In this document: piece after piece, positions 43,474 through 53,345 of the stretch | How the letters are laid out: each line of letters begins with the position of its first letter | Position numbering within the stretch: the stretch's first letter is position 1 | Source of the DNA: Pseudomonas nabeulensis | Lineage (GTDB): Bacteria; Pseudomonadota; Gammaproteobacteria; Pseudomonadales; Pseudomonadaceae | Direction: 5' to 3' | Length of the DNA: 64,000 bases | NCBI RefSeq assembly: GCF_004682045.1 | Contig: NZ_QUZT01000006.1 | Location: 62,001 to 126,000, forward strand | Made by a program: the position numbers and the translations under genes | The notes under the pieces: model-generated | The model's database searches: none | Seen by the model: only the letters and a program-made list of their open reading frames with translations | Told to the model about the DNA's origin: nothing

Positions 43474-44312
43474 GCGGCCGACTCCTCGTCACCGTGGATG
43501 ATGCCCAGCACCTGCTCACGCAGGGCGATAAAGTCCGGGCTGGATTTGACCGTGCGGGCGTCCTGGCCAGCGAGGAAGCGCCGACCGAAATCCACCGGGA
43601 ACTCGTGGGTGATGCGGCCGGGGCGCGGCGACATGATGATCAGCCGAGTCGCCATGAACAGCGCTTCCTCGACATCGTGGGTGATGAAAAACATCATTTT
43701 TTCGGTGCGTTGCCAGATTTGCAGGATCAACTCCTGCAAGCGCTCGCGGGTCAGGGCATCCAGTGCGCCAAGGGGCTCGTCGAGCAATAACATCTGCGGG
43801 TCGTTGGTCAGCGCCCGCGCAATGCCGACCCGTTGTTGCATGCCGCCCGACAGTTGATACACCGCGTGCCGGGCGAAGTCCGCAAGGCCCGTGAGCTGGA
43901 GAAAATGCCGTGCCCGTTCCTCACGCTCGGCACTGGGCATACCGCGCAGTTTCAAGCCGAATGCGACGTTGTCGAGCACATTCAGCCAGGGCAGCAGGGC
44001 GTGCTTCTGGAACACCACGCCACGCTCGGTGCCGGGCCCGGTGACCTGGTCGCGCAGTTGCGCCGTGGCCGAGGTGTGTTGCGGCACTTGGCCGTGAAAA
44101 TCACCCAGGGTGATCAAGCCACTGCTGGGCTGGATAAAACCGGCCATCAGGTTGAGCAGGGTGGTTTTGCCGCACCCCGAGGCGCCGAGGGCGACCACGA
44201 AGTCACCGCTGGCAATCTCCAGGTTGACCCCGGCAAGTGCGGTGACTCGCTGGCCTTTTTGCTGGCCGGGGTAGTGCACCGACACGTCATGGATTTTCAG
44301 GCACTGGCCCAT
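43470..44312 (-). CDS. tauB: Taurine-type ABC transporter ATPase
   Basis: A 280-residue ATP-binding subunit. Walker A is [20 protein letters not shown], the ABC signature is [16 protein letters not shown], and Walker B is [11 protein letters not shown]. These and the length match the nitrate/sulfonate/taurine family of ABC ATPases. It couples ATP hydrolysis to uptake by TauC. It is 46 bases after tauA and overlaps tauC by 4 bases. In the taurine cluster here it supplies the nitrogen source for the aminotransferase. Confidence 0.92.
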   Translation of the reverse strand: MGQCLKIHDVSVHYPGQQKGQRVTALAGVNLEIASGDFVVALGASGCGKTTLLNLMAGFIQPSSGLITLGDFHGQVPQHTSATAQLRDQVTGPGTERGVVFQKHALLPWLNVLDNVAFGLKLRGMPSAEREERARHFLQLTGLADFARHAVYQLSGGMQQRVGIARALTNDPQMLLLDEPLGALDALTRERLQELILQIWQRTEKMMFFITHDVEEALFMATRLIIMSPRPGRITHEFPVDFGRRFLAGQDARTVKSSPDFIALREQVLGIIHGDEESAA

Positions 44313-44358
44313 GGCTGTTTCCTCATTGAGGGGCGACCCGCGCCGCCCGTGGCAGGGG

Positions 44359-45375
44359 TTATTGCGCGGCCTGGACGTAGCTCGGGTTGATCGCCACGCT
44401 GTAGTCGGGCAACAGCGCCGGGATCTTTTTCTGCGCTTTCAAGAATTCAGCGGTGGCCGCCAACGCCTTGGCCGCGCCGCCGTCCTTGCCGGCGCCGAGC
44501 CAGCTGGCACTGGCCTGCTGCGCCGCGAGGGGGAACTGGTACAGGGCCAGCACGGGCGGTACTTCATCGGGCTTGGCACCGGACTGGCGCGCCACGTTGA
44601 TCACTTGCGGCGAGTCGGCAGTCCACGTGTTTGGCGCGTTCACGTACGACGCCGTGCTGGCTTGCAGCACCTTGGTCAGGGCGAGCATGCCCGCGCTGTT
44701 CTTCTCGGCGAACTGGCGGTCGACCACGATGCCATCGAAGGTGGCCTTGCCCCATTGGGTCAGTTGCCCGGAGGTCAGCAGCACATGCCCGCTTTGCTTG
44801 AGGCGGCCGAGTGCCGGGTCCCAGATAAAGGCAGCGTCGATATCCCCACGTTCCCAGGCGGCGGGAATGTCCGAGGGTTGCAGGTTGATCACCTTGACCT
44901 TGCCGCTCAGGCCGAATTGTTCCAGGGCAAACAGCGCATGAAAGTGCGTGGTGGAAACGAATGGCACCGCCAGGGTTTTGCCCGCCAGGTCCTGGGGCGC
45001 AACGATGCCGCTGCCGTTGCGCACCACCAGGGCCTCGGCGTTGTTGATATTGTCCAGGATCCAGAACAACTGCGCGTCCACCCCACGGCTCACGGCGGCG
45101 GCAATCGGGCTGCTGCCGGCCACGCCAATCTGCACATCGCCCGAGGCCATGGCGGTCATCACATCGCCGCCGCTGTCGAAGTTGCGCCACTGGATATCCC
45201 AGCCGGTGGCCTGCTCGAATTGCTTTTCGGCGATGGCGTTCTTCCACGGCGCAAACATGCTTTGCACGCCGATGGTCACCGTCTGCGCCTGAGCCGTGGT
45301 GGCAAGCCCCAGGGTCAGCGCGGCGGCGGGTAACAGCAGGGAGCGGCGTATCCATTGGTGCAGGGGCTTGAGCAT
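44359..45375 (-). CDS. tauA: Taurine ABC transporter substrate-binding protein
   Basis: A 338-residue periplasmic binding protein with a signal peptide (LATTAQAQ, cleaved about residue 30). It follows the TauA pattern: [20 protein letters not shown], then [31 protein letters not shown] and [20 protein letters not shown]. These are the blocks of E. coli TauA. I used ATG 45375; an upstream in-frame start at 45411 is unlikely. It lies divergent from the MocR gene at 45557, with the shared direct-repeat operator at 45446 in the gap. It defines the substrate of the cluster as taurine or a close sulfonate. Confidence 0.9.
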   Translation of the reverse strand: MLKPLHQWIRRSLLLPAAALTLGLATTAQAQTVTIGVQSMFAPWKNAIAEKQFEQATGWDIQWRNFDSGGDVMTAMASGDVQIGVAGSSPIAAAVSRGVDAQLFWILDNINNAEALVVRNGSGIVAPQDLAGKTLAVPFVSTTHFHALFALEQFGLSGKVKVINLQPSDIPAAWERGDIDAAFIWDPALGRLKQSGHVLLTSGQLTQWGKATFDGIVVDRQFAEKNSAGMLALTKVLQASTASYVNAPNTWTADSPQVINVARQSGAKPDEVPPVLALYQFPLAAQQASASWLGAGKDGGAAKALAATAEFLKAQKKIPALLPDYSVAINPSYVQAAQ

Positions 45376-45445
45376 GGTGTGGCTCCTAAGAGTAACGGCC
45401 GTGTTTGGCACAGCTGGATCTTAGGGTCGGCCCGTTGCTTGCTTT

Positions 45446-45477
45446 AGAGCCAGATGCGCCGGGCTTTGGTACCAGCC
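45446..45477. promoter_or_regulatory. MocR operator with 22-bp direct repeat (tauA/mocR promoters)
   Basis: TTTAGAGCCAGATG at 45443 carries CCAG at 45450-45453, and a second CCAG at 45472-45475 lies exactly 22 bp later. The upstream block is shared, base for base, with the site at 48428. The site is between the divergent tauA and mocR starts (71 and about 80-110 bases away). MocR proteins such as GabR and TauR bind pairs of direct repeats about two helical turns apart. Confidence 0.65.
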
Positions 45478-45556
45478 AGCGCGCCAGGCCTTTGCGCGCC
45501 TGGCGTGCAGCGTAGCGGGCGCGCCATCGGGGTGCGTCGTCGAGGGAGTGGGAACC

Positions 45557-47050
45557 ATGTTGGAGCGTTATTTCCGTCCGTTCGAAGCCGGTCGCGGGTT
45601 GCAGGAGCAACTGCGCGAAAACCTGCTCAATGCCATCCTCGACGGCGCGCTGCCGCCCGACGACGCCATGCCGTCCTCGCGCAAGTTGTGCGAGTTGCTC
45701 AAGGTGTCGCGCAATACCGTGGTGCTGGTGTACGAACAGTTGGTGCAGGACGGTTACCTGACCCCTTCGGATCGGCGCGGCTACTTTATCAATGAGAAAT
45801 TCCTGCGCCAGCAACTCAACGTCAGCCTCAAGGCCAAGTCACCGGCCCTGTTCGAGCGGCCCGACCATGCGCCGGACTGGGAGCGCCGCCTGCAAACCGA
45901 CTCGGCGCAGATGCGCAGCATCGTCAAACCACGCAACTGGCGCGACTACCGCTACCCGTTTATCTACGGGCAGATCGAGGACGACGAACAAACCGCCGCC
46001 CGTTGGCGCGACTGCGCGCGTATCGCCACCAGCGGCGCGCACATGCGCAGTTGGGTGGATGACCAGGTGATGCTGGATGATCCATTGCTGGTGGAACAGA
46101 TCATCCAACGGGTGTTGCCCAAGCGCGGCATCCAGGCGCGGCCGGAGCAGGTGCTGGTGACCATCGGCACGCAAAATTCGCTGTATATGCTCACCCGCCT
46201 GTTGGGGCGGCCCGGTCTGCAAATGGGCCTGGAAGAGCCGGGCTACGTGGATGCGCGGAATATTTTCAGCCTTTCCGGTTGCACCTTGCGCCCGCTGCGC
46301 ATCGACCGGCAGGGGCTGGTGGTGGACGAGCAACTGCGCGGCTGCGACATGCTGTTCTGCACCCCCAGTCACCAGTCGCCCACCGGCGTGACCATGCCGC
46401 TGTACCGACGCCTGGAGCTGTTGGCCAGCGCCCGCGAACACGACTTTTTGATCATCGAAGACGACTACGAAAGCGAGCAGAACTTTCTCGGCAGCAACCA
46501 CCCGGCGCTCAAAAGCTATGACGACAGTGGCCGCGTCATCTACCTCGGCAGCCTTACCAAAGGCTTGCTGCCGGGGGTGCGCCTGGGCTTTATTGCCGCC
46601 GATGCCGAGTTGATCCACGAACTGCGCGCACTGCGCCGCTACATGTACCGCCATCCGCCGTCGAACAACCAACGCATCCTCGCGTTGTTCCTGGCCATGG
46701 GGCATTACGATGCCCACGCGCGCCGCCTGCGTGATCGCCTGGCGCGCAAATGGCGGGTGATCAGCCGCGCCTTGGCCGAGCATCTGCCGGAGTGCCACGC
46801 CAGTGGCATGGCCGGTGGTTCGTCGATCTGGGTCAGTGGGCCGCCGGCGGTGGACGCCTGGGCCTTGCAGCGGCGGGTCGCGCGGCACGGGGTGTTGATC
46901 GAGCCGGGGGATATTCACTTTCTGGGGGAGGGGCGCGGCGGCTGCTATTTTCGCCTGGGCTTCGGCGCGATTGCCGAAGACCGGATCGAAGCGGGGATTG
47001 CCGCTCTGGGCCAGGCCTGGCGCGAATTGCACCAGGCCCAACCGGCCTAG
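45557..47050 (+). CDS. MocR-type PLP-dependent regulator (TauR-like)
   Basis: A 497-residue MocR/GntR regulator. The winged helix begins LQEQLRENLLNAILDGALP and has the recognition helix CELLKVSRNTVVLVYEQLV. The aminotransferase-like domain shows the PLP-lysine block IYLGSLTKGLLPGVRLGF. TauR of this class activates taurine genes when taurine binds to PLP. It is divergent from tauA and convergent with the aminotransferase gene (4-base overlap of ends). I used ATG 45557; a GTG at 45548 is also in frame. It is the likely ligand-dependent regulator of tauABC, the aminotransferase and the exporter, given the shared operator. Confidence 0.9.
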   Translation: MLERYFRPFEAGRGLQEQLRENLLNAILDGALPPDDAMPSSRKLCELLKVSRNTVVLVYEQLVQDGYLTPSDRRGYFINEKFLRQQLNVSLKAKSPALFERPDHAPDWERRLQTDSAQMRSIVKPRNWRDYRYPFIYGQIEDDEQTAARWRDCARIATSGAHMRSWVDDQVMLDDPLLVEQIIQRVLPKRGIQARPEQVLVTIGTQNSLYMLTRLLGRPGLQMGLEEPGYVDARNIFSLSGCTLRPLRIDRQGLVVDEQLRGCDMLFCTPSHQSPTGVTMPLYRRLELLASAREHDFLIIEDDYESEQNFLGSNHPALKSYDDSGRVIYLGSLTKGLLPGVRLGFIAADAELIHELRALRRYMYRHPPSNNQRILALFLAMGHYDAHARRLRDRLARKWRVISRALAEHLPECHASGMAGGSSIWVSGPPAVDAWALQRRVARHGVLIEPGDIHFLGEGRGGCYFRLGFGAIAEDRIEAGIAALGQAWRELHQAQPA

Positions 47051-48357
47051 AACGTTTCTTGGCTGAGGGTGGACTTGAGTACTTCGAACATGGCGTCCAC
47101 ATCGGTGCGGCTGGCCACCAGCGCCGGGGCGAAGATGATCGCGTCGCCGGTGGTCTTCACGTGCAGCCCTGCGTCATACAGCGCACGTTGCACCTGCGCA
47201 CCCTTGGCACCGGGGGTGGCGCCAGGGGCCAACTGGATGCCGCTGAGCAGGCCGTAACCGCGCAAGTCGCTGACCTGAGGCAAGCCACGCAAGGCGCTCA
47301 ACGACTCCATAAAGTACGGCGCCAACTGGCGGCCACGGCCAAACAAATCCTCATCGCGATAGATGTCCAACGAGGCCAGCGCAGCCGCACACGCGGCCGG
47401 ATGCCCGGAGTAGGTGTAGCCGTGGAACAGCTCCGGCCCCTGGCCTTGGCTGGAGGTGACCACGGCGTCGTAGATCGACTCATCCACCGCCACCGCACCC
47501 ATGGGGATCGCGCCGTTGGTCAAGGCCTTGGCCATGGTGATGATGTCCGGCTTCACCGCAAAACTCTGCGCGGCAAACGCTTCGCCGGTGCGGCCGAAAC
47601 CGGTGATCACTTCGTCGAACACCAACAGGATGCCGTGGCGATTGCAGATATCCCGCAGGCGTTTCAGGTAGCCGGCGGGCGGTACGTACACACCGATGGA
47701 ACCGGCGATGGGCTCGACAAAACACGCGGCGATGCTGTCGGCGCCGTGGGTGGCGATGATGCGTTCCAGGTCGTCGGCCAGGTCTGCGCCTTGGCTCGGT
47801 TCACCCAACTGATAGCGTTGCTCCGCCTGCCAGGTGTGGCGCATATGGCTGACGTGGGGCAGGCCGCCGGTGGCGAAGGCCTGGCGGTTGCGCATCATGC
47901 CGGACAGGGCCACGCCGCCGAAATTGACCCCGTGGTAGGCCCACTCGCGAGAGACAAAGCGCGTGCGCTGGGCCTGGCCGCGGGCGCGGTGATAGGCCAG
48001 GGCGATCTTCATCGCGCTGTCCACCGACTCGGAACCGGAGTTGGTGAAAAACAGCTTGTTCAGACCTTGCGGCAGCAGCTCGCTCAAGCGCTCCGCCAGT
48101 TCGAATGACAGCGGCGAGGCGCGCTGGAAGTGCGGGGTGAAATCCAGGGTCAGCAGTTGCTTGCACACCGCTTCGGCGATTTCGGTACGGCCATGCCCGG
48201 CGGCGCAGCAGAACAGTCCCGAGCTGCCGTCAAGCAACTCGCGGCCCTCGGCGGTCCAGTAGCGCACACCTTCGGCGCGTACAAACAATTGCGGGGCGCG
48301 CTGGAATTCGCGGTTGTCGGTGAAGGGCATCCATTGATGACTGAGGTTCGTTGCCAT
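47047..48357 (-). CDS. Class III omega-aminotransferase (taurine:pyruvate/2-oxoglutarate type)
   Basis: A 436-residue PLP enzyme. The class III block LLVFDEVITGFGRTGEAFAA precedes the Schiff-base lysine in DIITMAKALTNGAIPMGAV. It resembles beta-alanine:pyruvate and taurine aminotransferases. In context it should turn taurine to sulfoacetaldehyde and give its nitrogen to pyruvate or 2-oxoglutarate, as Tpa or Toa does. I used ATG 48357 because the upstream 41 codons lie in the palindromic control region. The stop overlaps the MocR gene's end by 4 bases. It is divergent from the exporter gene at 48554 across the hairpin operator at 48428. Confidence 0.9.
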   Translation of the reverse strand: MATNLSHQWMPFTDNREFQRAPQLFVRAEGVRYWTAEGRELLDGSSGLFCCAAGHGRTEIAEAVCKQLLTLDFTPHFQRASPLSFELAERLSELLPQGLNKLFFTNSGSESVDSAMKIALAYHRARGQAQRTRFVSREWAYHGVNFGGVALSGMMRNRQAFATGGLPHVSHMRHTWQAEQRYQLGEPSQGADLADDLERIIATHGADSIAACFVEPIAGSIGVYVPPAGYLKRLRDICNRHGILLVFDEVITGFGRTGEAFAAQSFAVKPDIITMAKALTNGAIPMGAVAVDESIYDAVVTSSQGQGPELFHGYTYSGHPAACAAALASLDIYRDEDLFGRGRQLAPYFMESLSALRGLPQVSDLRGYGLLSGIQLAPGATPGAKGAQVQRALYDAGLHVKTTGDAIIFAPALVASRTDVDAMFEVLKSTLSQETF

Positions 48358-48427
48358 GGGGTGACTCCTGTTGGCGGGCGCGGTGTGGCCGGTTGTCCCG
48401 CAGCCTAGCCATGCAGCCTGGGTGCGC

Positions 48428-48502
48428 TTAGAGCCAGATGGGCTTTTCCATGGAGCCAGTCGGCCGGGCACTGGCTCCATGGAAAAGCCTATCTGGCTCT
48501 AA
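48428..48502. promoter_or_regulatory. Long inverted repeat containing paired MocR-type boxes
   Basis: Two 33-base arms (48428-48460 and 48470-48502), identical but for one base, face each other around a 9-base centre. Each arm begins TTAGAGCCAGAT and ends GGAGCCAGT, so on each strand GCCAG recurs after exactly 22 bp. This is the same phasing as at 45446. It lies between the divergent aminotransferase and exporter starts and can serve as a regulator site for both. Confidence 0.7.
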
Positions 48503-48553
48503 AGCAGCGGTCGGTGCCTGACTAGAGTGGCGCCATTGCCAGAGGAGCGCGTC

Positions 48554-50069
<1,516 letters not shown>

Positions 50070-50102
50070 TGTTCACACAATTTTGAGTCTTGCCCTGGAC
50101 CT

Positions 50103-50289
50103 GTGGGAGGGGGCTTGCCCCCGATAGCGGCTAACCCGGCGTCCTGCCGGGTTACCCACGGATTCAAGCCTGCGTTCGGCCAGCGTGGTTTAACGGGGCG
50201 ACCCAGATCAAAAGCAGATCAAAAGCCGTGTGATATTCACCTGATACACGAAGATCAAAATGTGGGAGGGGGCTTGCCCCCGATGACGG
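50103..50289. repeat. REP elements and composite intergenic repeat
   Basis: Two REP cores (GTGGGAGGGGGCTTGCCCCC at 50103 and 50262) flank a segment. The block from GGCTAACCCGGCGTCCTGCC (50129) to about 50212 is repeated at 58387-58470 with a one-base indel and a few changes. The same composite occurs in full near 58165-58500, so this is a partial copy. No gene is seen. Confidence 0.85.
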
Positions 50290-50323
50290 AGTATCAGTCA
50301 CCTTATTTGTTGCTGACCCACCC

Positions 50324-50860
50324 CTATCGAAAGCCCCGCACCACCTGCATCAATCGAGACTCACTGATTTCACCGCTGTACCACTGCGACTGCCCAAACA
50401 AAATCACCAGTAGGATCGGGGCACTGCCTGCATGGCCGTTTTCGTCCTCCAACACTTGGCTCAGCAGCAACGCATAACGGTCTTTCAGCTGGATGATTTT
50501 GGTTTGCTGTGCCTCATCAAGGTTGACGAATTCACGGGTCATCAGCACCAACCGGTACGGCTCATTTGCATTGAAACGGGCAAACGCCTGGATAAACCGT
50601 TGCAGCCGTTCGCCGGGGTTGCGGGTGCCTTTGAGGCGGCGCTGGGTGTCGTGCAGCAGGTCCGAGAATGCGCGCTCGATCAGCTCGAACAACAGGCTCT
50701 GCTTGTTCTCGATATGGTGATACAGCGACCCGGCATGCAACCCCAAATGGCCGGCCAGGTCGCGCAGGCCGATCGCCTGGAAGCCACGGGTGGCGAAGAG
50801 TTCGAGGGCGGCATCGAGCAGGCGGTCGCGGGCGCTGGGGAGGGATTGGGGGAGGGCCAT
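50324..50860 (-). CDS. TetR family transcriptional regulator
   Basis: A 178-residue TetR repressor. The helix-turn-helix is GFQAIGLRDLAGHLGLHAGS then LYHHIENKQSLLFEL, about residues 25-60. The C-terminus is the ligand-binding all-helix part. I used ATG 50860, 7 bases after the end of the MFS gene; a start at 50902 would lie inside that gene. It is cotranscribed with the MFS gene and the flavin reductase, on the same promoter as a GTCCGTTGAGACG site (53236). It is the best candidate to bind the three matching sites at 53236, 53262 and 59657. Confidence 0.88.
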   Translation of the reverse strand: MALPQSLPSARDRLLDAALELFATRGFQAIGLRDLAGHLGLHAGSLYHHIENKQSLLFELIERAFSDLLHDTQRRLKGTRNPGERLQRFIQAFARFNANEPYRLVLMTREFVNLDEAQQTKIIQLKDRYALLLSQVLEDENGHAGSAPILLVILFGQSQWYSGEISESRLMQVVRGFR

Positions 50861-50867
50861 AGTGAGG

Positions 50868-52193
50868 TCAGACCGCGTGGCGATAGTCGGTTTTTGCGGC
50901 ATGGGTGGCCGTGCGCATCAACAGCAGGACGGCGCAGATCACCGGCAGGTTGACCAGCAACAAGGCATAGCGCAACGACTCCTGCCCGGCCATCGGCAGC
51001 AGCAGTTCGCTGAATACCCCGGTGATCAGCGGCCCGACGCCAACGCCCAACAATGTGCTGACAATGGTTTGCAAGGCCATGGCGGTGCCGCGTCGGCCCG
51101 GCGGCACCAGTTGGGTCACCAGGTTGTAGGAGGGCGCCACCCACCACACCGCAAAGAATGCGTACAGCGCGCACCAGAGCATGGCTGCCGGGATCGGCAC
51201 ATCGCCCACGCGGATCAGCAGCGCATCGGACCACAGCAGGTAGGGCACCAGCGCGCAGACCGCCGCGCCATGGCCGAGCATGGGGATCGACACCTGCCAA
51301 TGGGGATGGCGACGGCACAGGCGGTCGCTCAACCCACCACTGACCAGTCCGCCGACTCCGGCCGAGAGGCCGCAAATGACGCCCGCCAACAGCCCGGCAT
51401 GTTGCAGCGACAGCCCGTGGGAGCGCACCAGGAAACTGGTGTTCCACATCCCCACCGCATAGGAACTCAAGGTGGCCAGGCCACCGGCCAACACCAGGCA
51501 GCGATAGGCCGGCAACGCCCACAGCGCGCGTGCCTCGGCGCCCATGCCGAGCAGTGGCGGGGGCGTGTGGGTCTGCGGCGTGAGGTCCCAGCGGCCCCGG
51601 CGGGGTTCGCGCACCCACGCCAGCGTCATGGAAAACACCAGGGCCGGTACGCCCAGCGCGATAAATGCGCTGCGCCAACCGTAATGCTCGACCACCCAGG
51701 CGCCGACACTCAAGCCGATGATTGAAGAAAACGTCGGCGCAGCGGTAAAGCAACTGATGGCGAACGAACGACGCTGGGGCGGATACAAATCGGCAATCAA
51801 CGACAGCGACGCCGAGGTGGTCGGGGATTCACTCACCGCCACCAGCATCCGCGCGATGGCCAGCGCAATAAAACTGCCGGCCCAGCCGCAGGCCATGGTC
51901 GCCAACGCCCACAGCAGGCACGACAAGGCCAGCAGGCGCGTGCGGGGCAGGCGGTCCACCAGGCGCCCGGCGGGCAGGCCCATCAGTGCATACACGGCGG
52001 CGAACGCCAGCCCGGAGATCAAGCCGATGGCGGTATCGCCCACGCCGAATTCGGCCTTCAGCGGCTCGATCATCACCGCGAGTATTTGCCGGCCAACGAA
52101 GTTATCGGCAAACACCAGGGCCAGCAGGACCAACAGACCGTGGCTGGCCCAACCGGCGTGAGTCGCCGGGAGCGTCGGTTCGCGGGCGCTCAT
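50868..52193 (-). CDS. MFS transporter (second of two paralogues)
   Basis: A 441-residue permease with 12 helices. Blocks FADNFVGRQILAVMIEPLKA and DTAIGLISGLAFAAVYALMG are parallel to those of the MFS gene at 36609-37925, as is SLIADLYPPQRRSFAI. It is in the spinster-type/organic-anion branch. It overlaps the flavin reductase gene by 4 bases before it and is followed by the TetR gene after 7 bases. It probably imports the substrate of the 50-64 kb catabolic cluster. Confidence 0.88.
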   Translation of the reverse strand: MSAREPTLPATHAGWASHGLLVLLALVFADNFVGRQILAVMIEPLKAEFGVGDTAIGLISGLAFAAVYALMGLPAGRLVDRLPRTRLLALSCLLWALATMACGWAGSFIALAIARMLVAVSESPTTSASLSLIADLYPPQRRSFAISCFTAAPTFSSIIGLSVGAWVVEHYGWRSAFIALGVPALVFSMTLAWVREPRRGRWDLTPQTHTPPPLLGMGAEARALWALPAYRCLVLAGGLATLSSYAVGMWNTSFLVRSHGLSLQHAGLLAGVICGLSAGVGGLVSGGLSDRLCRRHPHWQVSIPMLGHGAAVCALVPYLLWSDALLIRVGDVPIPAAMLWCALYAFFAVWWVAPSYNLVTQLVPPGRRGTAMALQTIVSTLLGVGVGPLITGVFSELLLPMAGQESLRYALLLVNLPVICAVLLLMRTATHAAKTDYRHAV

Positions 52194-53173
52194 CGCGGTG
52201 CCCAGAGGTCCGGCAGGCCTGGGTCACTCACCACGATCAGGCGCTTGAGCAACACCTTCAAGGCTTGCGCATCGGCGCTGCCGAGCCTGGCCACCAGGTC
52301 TTGTTCCACTGCCTTGGCCAGCGCCAGTTGATGCAGGGACACTTCACGGCCCTGGGCGGTGAGTACAAAGCGCAAGGCGTCGGCCGGGCCTTCGAAGGCC
52401 ACTAGGCGCTGGCGTTCGAGGAAGCGCATGCTCGCCAGGCTGATGACCATGCCGGTGTAATTCACGAAGGTGTTGATTTCATCCAGGGTCAGGTTGTCGC
52501 GAATACACAAAATCGACAGCACAAAAAACGTCTGCTCATCCAACTGCTGCTCGCCGAGCAATTGGCGCAACTGGTTGAGCACCTGGTAGTGCCCGCGTCC
52601 CAGCAGGTAGCCGAGCAAGTCCTCGGTGTAGCTGCATTCGGGCGCCGGTGGTGTGGTGGCCAGGCGCAGCTCACTGCGCGGCTTGCGTGTGGCCAGGGCG
52701 TATTGGCCGCTTTGGAAGGCCAGCGGGGCGCGGTCGCTGTGGTCGAAGGCCAGCACTTCACCGACGAAGATCACATGGTCACCGCCTTCGTACTGGAACG
52801 CCGTGCGGCATTGAAAACGCGCGGTGCAGTCCTGCAGCAGCGGGGCGGCGCTGACGCCGTTGTCCAGCGCGATCTCGGCGAACTTGTCTTCGCCCTGGGT
52901 GGCAAACCGGCCCGACAAGGTTTCCTGCTCGGTGGACAACACGTGCACGTTCCAGTGTTTGCCGCTGCTGAACACCGGCAGGCTGCGCGCTTGCTTGGAC
53001 AGGCTCCACAGCACCAGCGGTGGGTTGAGCGACACCGAGTTGAAGCTGTTGGCGGTGATGCCCACCGGCGAGCCGTCTTCGGCGTGGGTGGTGATGATGG
53101 TGACCCCGGTGGTAAAGGTGCCGAGCGCAGCGCGAAAGGCCTGGGGGTCGAAGCTAAGGTTTTGTGTTGCCAT
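52190..53173 (-). CDS. Flavin reductase with C-terminal MarR-like domain
   Basis: A 327-residue two-domain protein. Residues 1-165 form the HpaC-type split-barrel flavin reductase: FRAALGTFTTGVTIITTHAE, GITANSFNSVSLNPPLVLWS and FVGEVLAFD. Residues about 175-327 look like a MarR winged-helix fold (EQTFFVLSILCIRDNLTLDE, then SLASMRFLERQRLV). The same architecture is known in the reductase component C1 of Acinetobacter 4-hydroxyphenylacetate hydroxylase, where the MarR-like part binds the substrate and controls the reductase. It would supply FMNH2 or FADH2 to a two-component monooxygenase. No oxygenase gene lies in this window. I used ATG 53173; a start at 53185 is also in frame. Confidence 0.85.
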   Translation of the reverse strand: MATQNLSFDPQAFRAALGTFTTGVTIITTHAEDGSPVGITANSFNSVSLNPPLVLWSLSKQARSLPVFSSGKHWNVHVLSTEQETLSGRFATQGEDKFAEIALDNGVSAAPLLQDCTARFQCRTAFQYEGGDHVIFVGEVLAFDHSDRAPLAFQSGQYALATRKPRSELRLATTPPAPECSYTEDLLGYLLGRGHYQVLNQLRQLLGEQQLDEQTFFVLSILCIRDNLTLDEINTFVNYTGMVISLASMRFLERQRLVAFEGPADALRFVLTAQGREVSLHQLALAKAVEQDLVARLGSADAQALKVLLKRLIVVSDPGLPDLWAPR

Positions 53174-53235
53174 GACTGGCCTCATGGAGGGTGGGGGCTT
53201 ATGGCCAGTGTTGGCGGTTTGAGGGCCAGTAGCAT

Positions 53236-53277
53236 CGTCTCAACGGACTAACGCCAACCTCGTCCGATTGGACGAGG
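53236..53277. promoter_or_regulatory. Two TetR-type operator sites in the divergent promoter
   Basis: CGTCTCAACGGAC at 53236-53248 reads GTCCGTTGAGACG on the minus strand, toward the flavin reductase gene. The second site CCTCGTCCGATTGGACGAGG (53258-53277) is a perfect 20-bp palindrome facing the aldehyde dehydrogenase. The core GTCCGNTNNGACG also occurs at 59657. In front of both plus-strand genes a conserved CTAGAGTGGC lies 36-37 bases later (53298 here). Confidence 0.65.
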
Positions 53278-53345
53278 CGAGGGGCAGGGGCCCGCGCCTA
53301 GAGTGGCGCTCAACGGCCAACGAGCCCACCTGCGAGGGGATAACA

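Noticed and set aside
48428..48502. A rho-independent terminator between divergent genes
   Set aside because: The hairpin lies upstream of both starts, has no T-run and holds the regulator boxes of the tau promoter. It is better read as an operator region.
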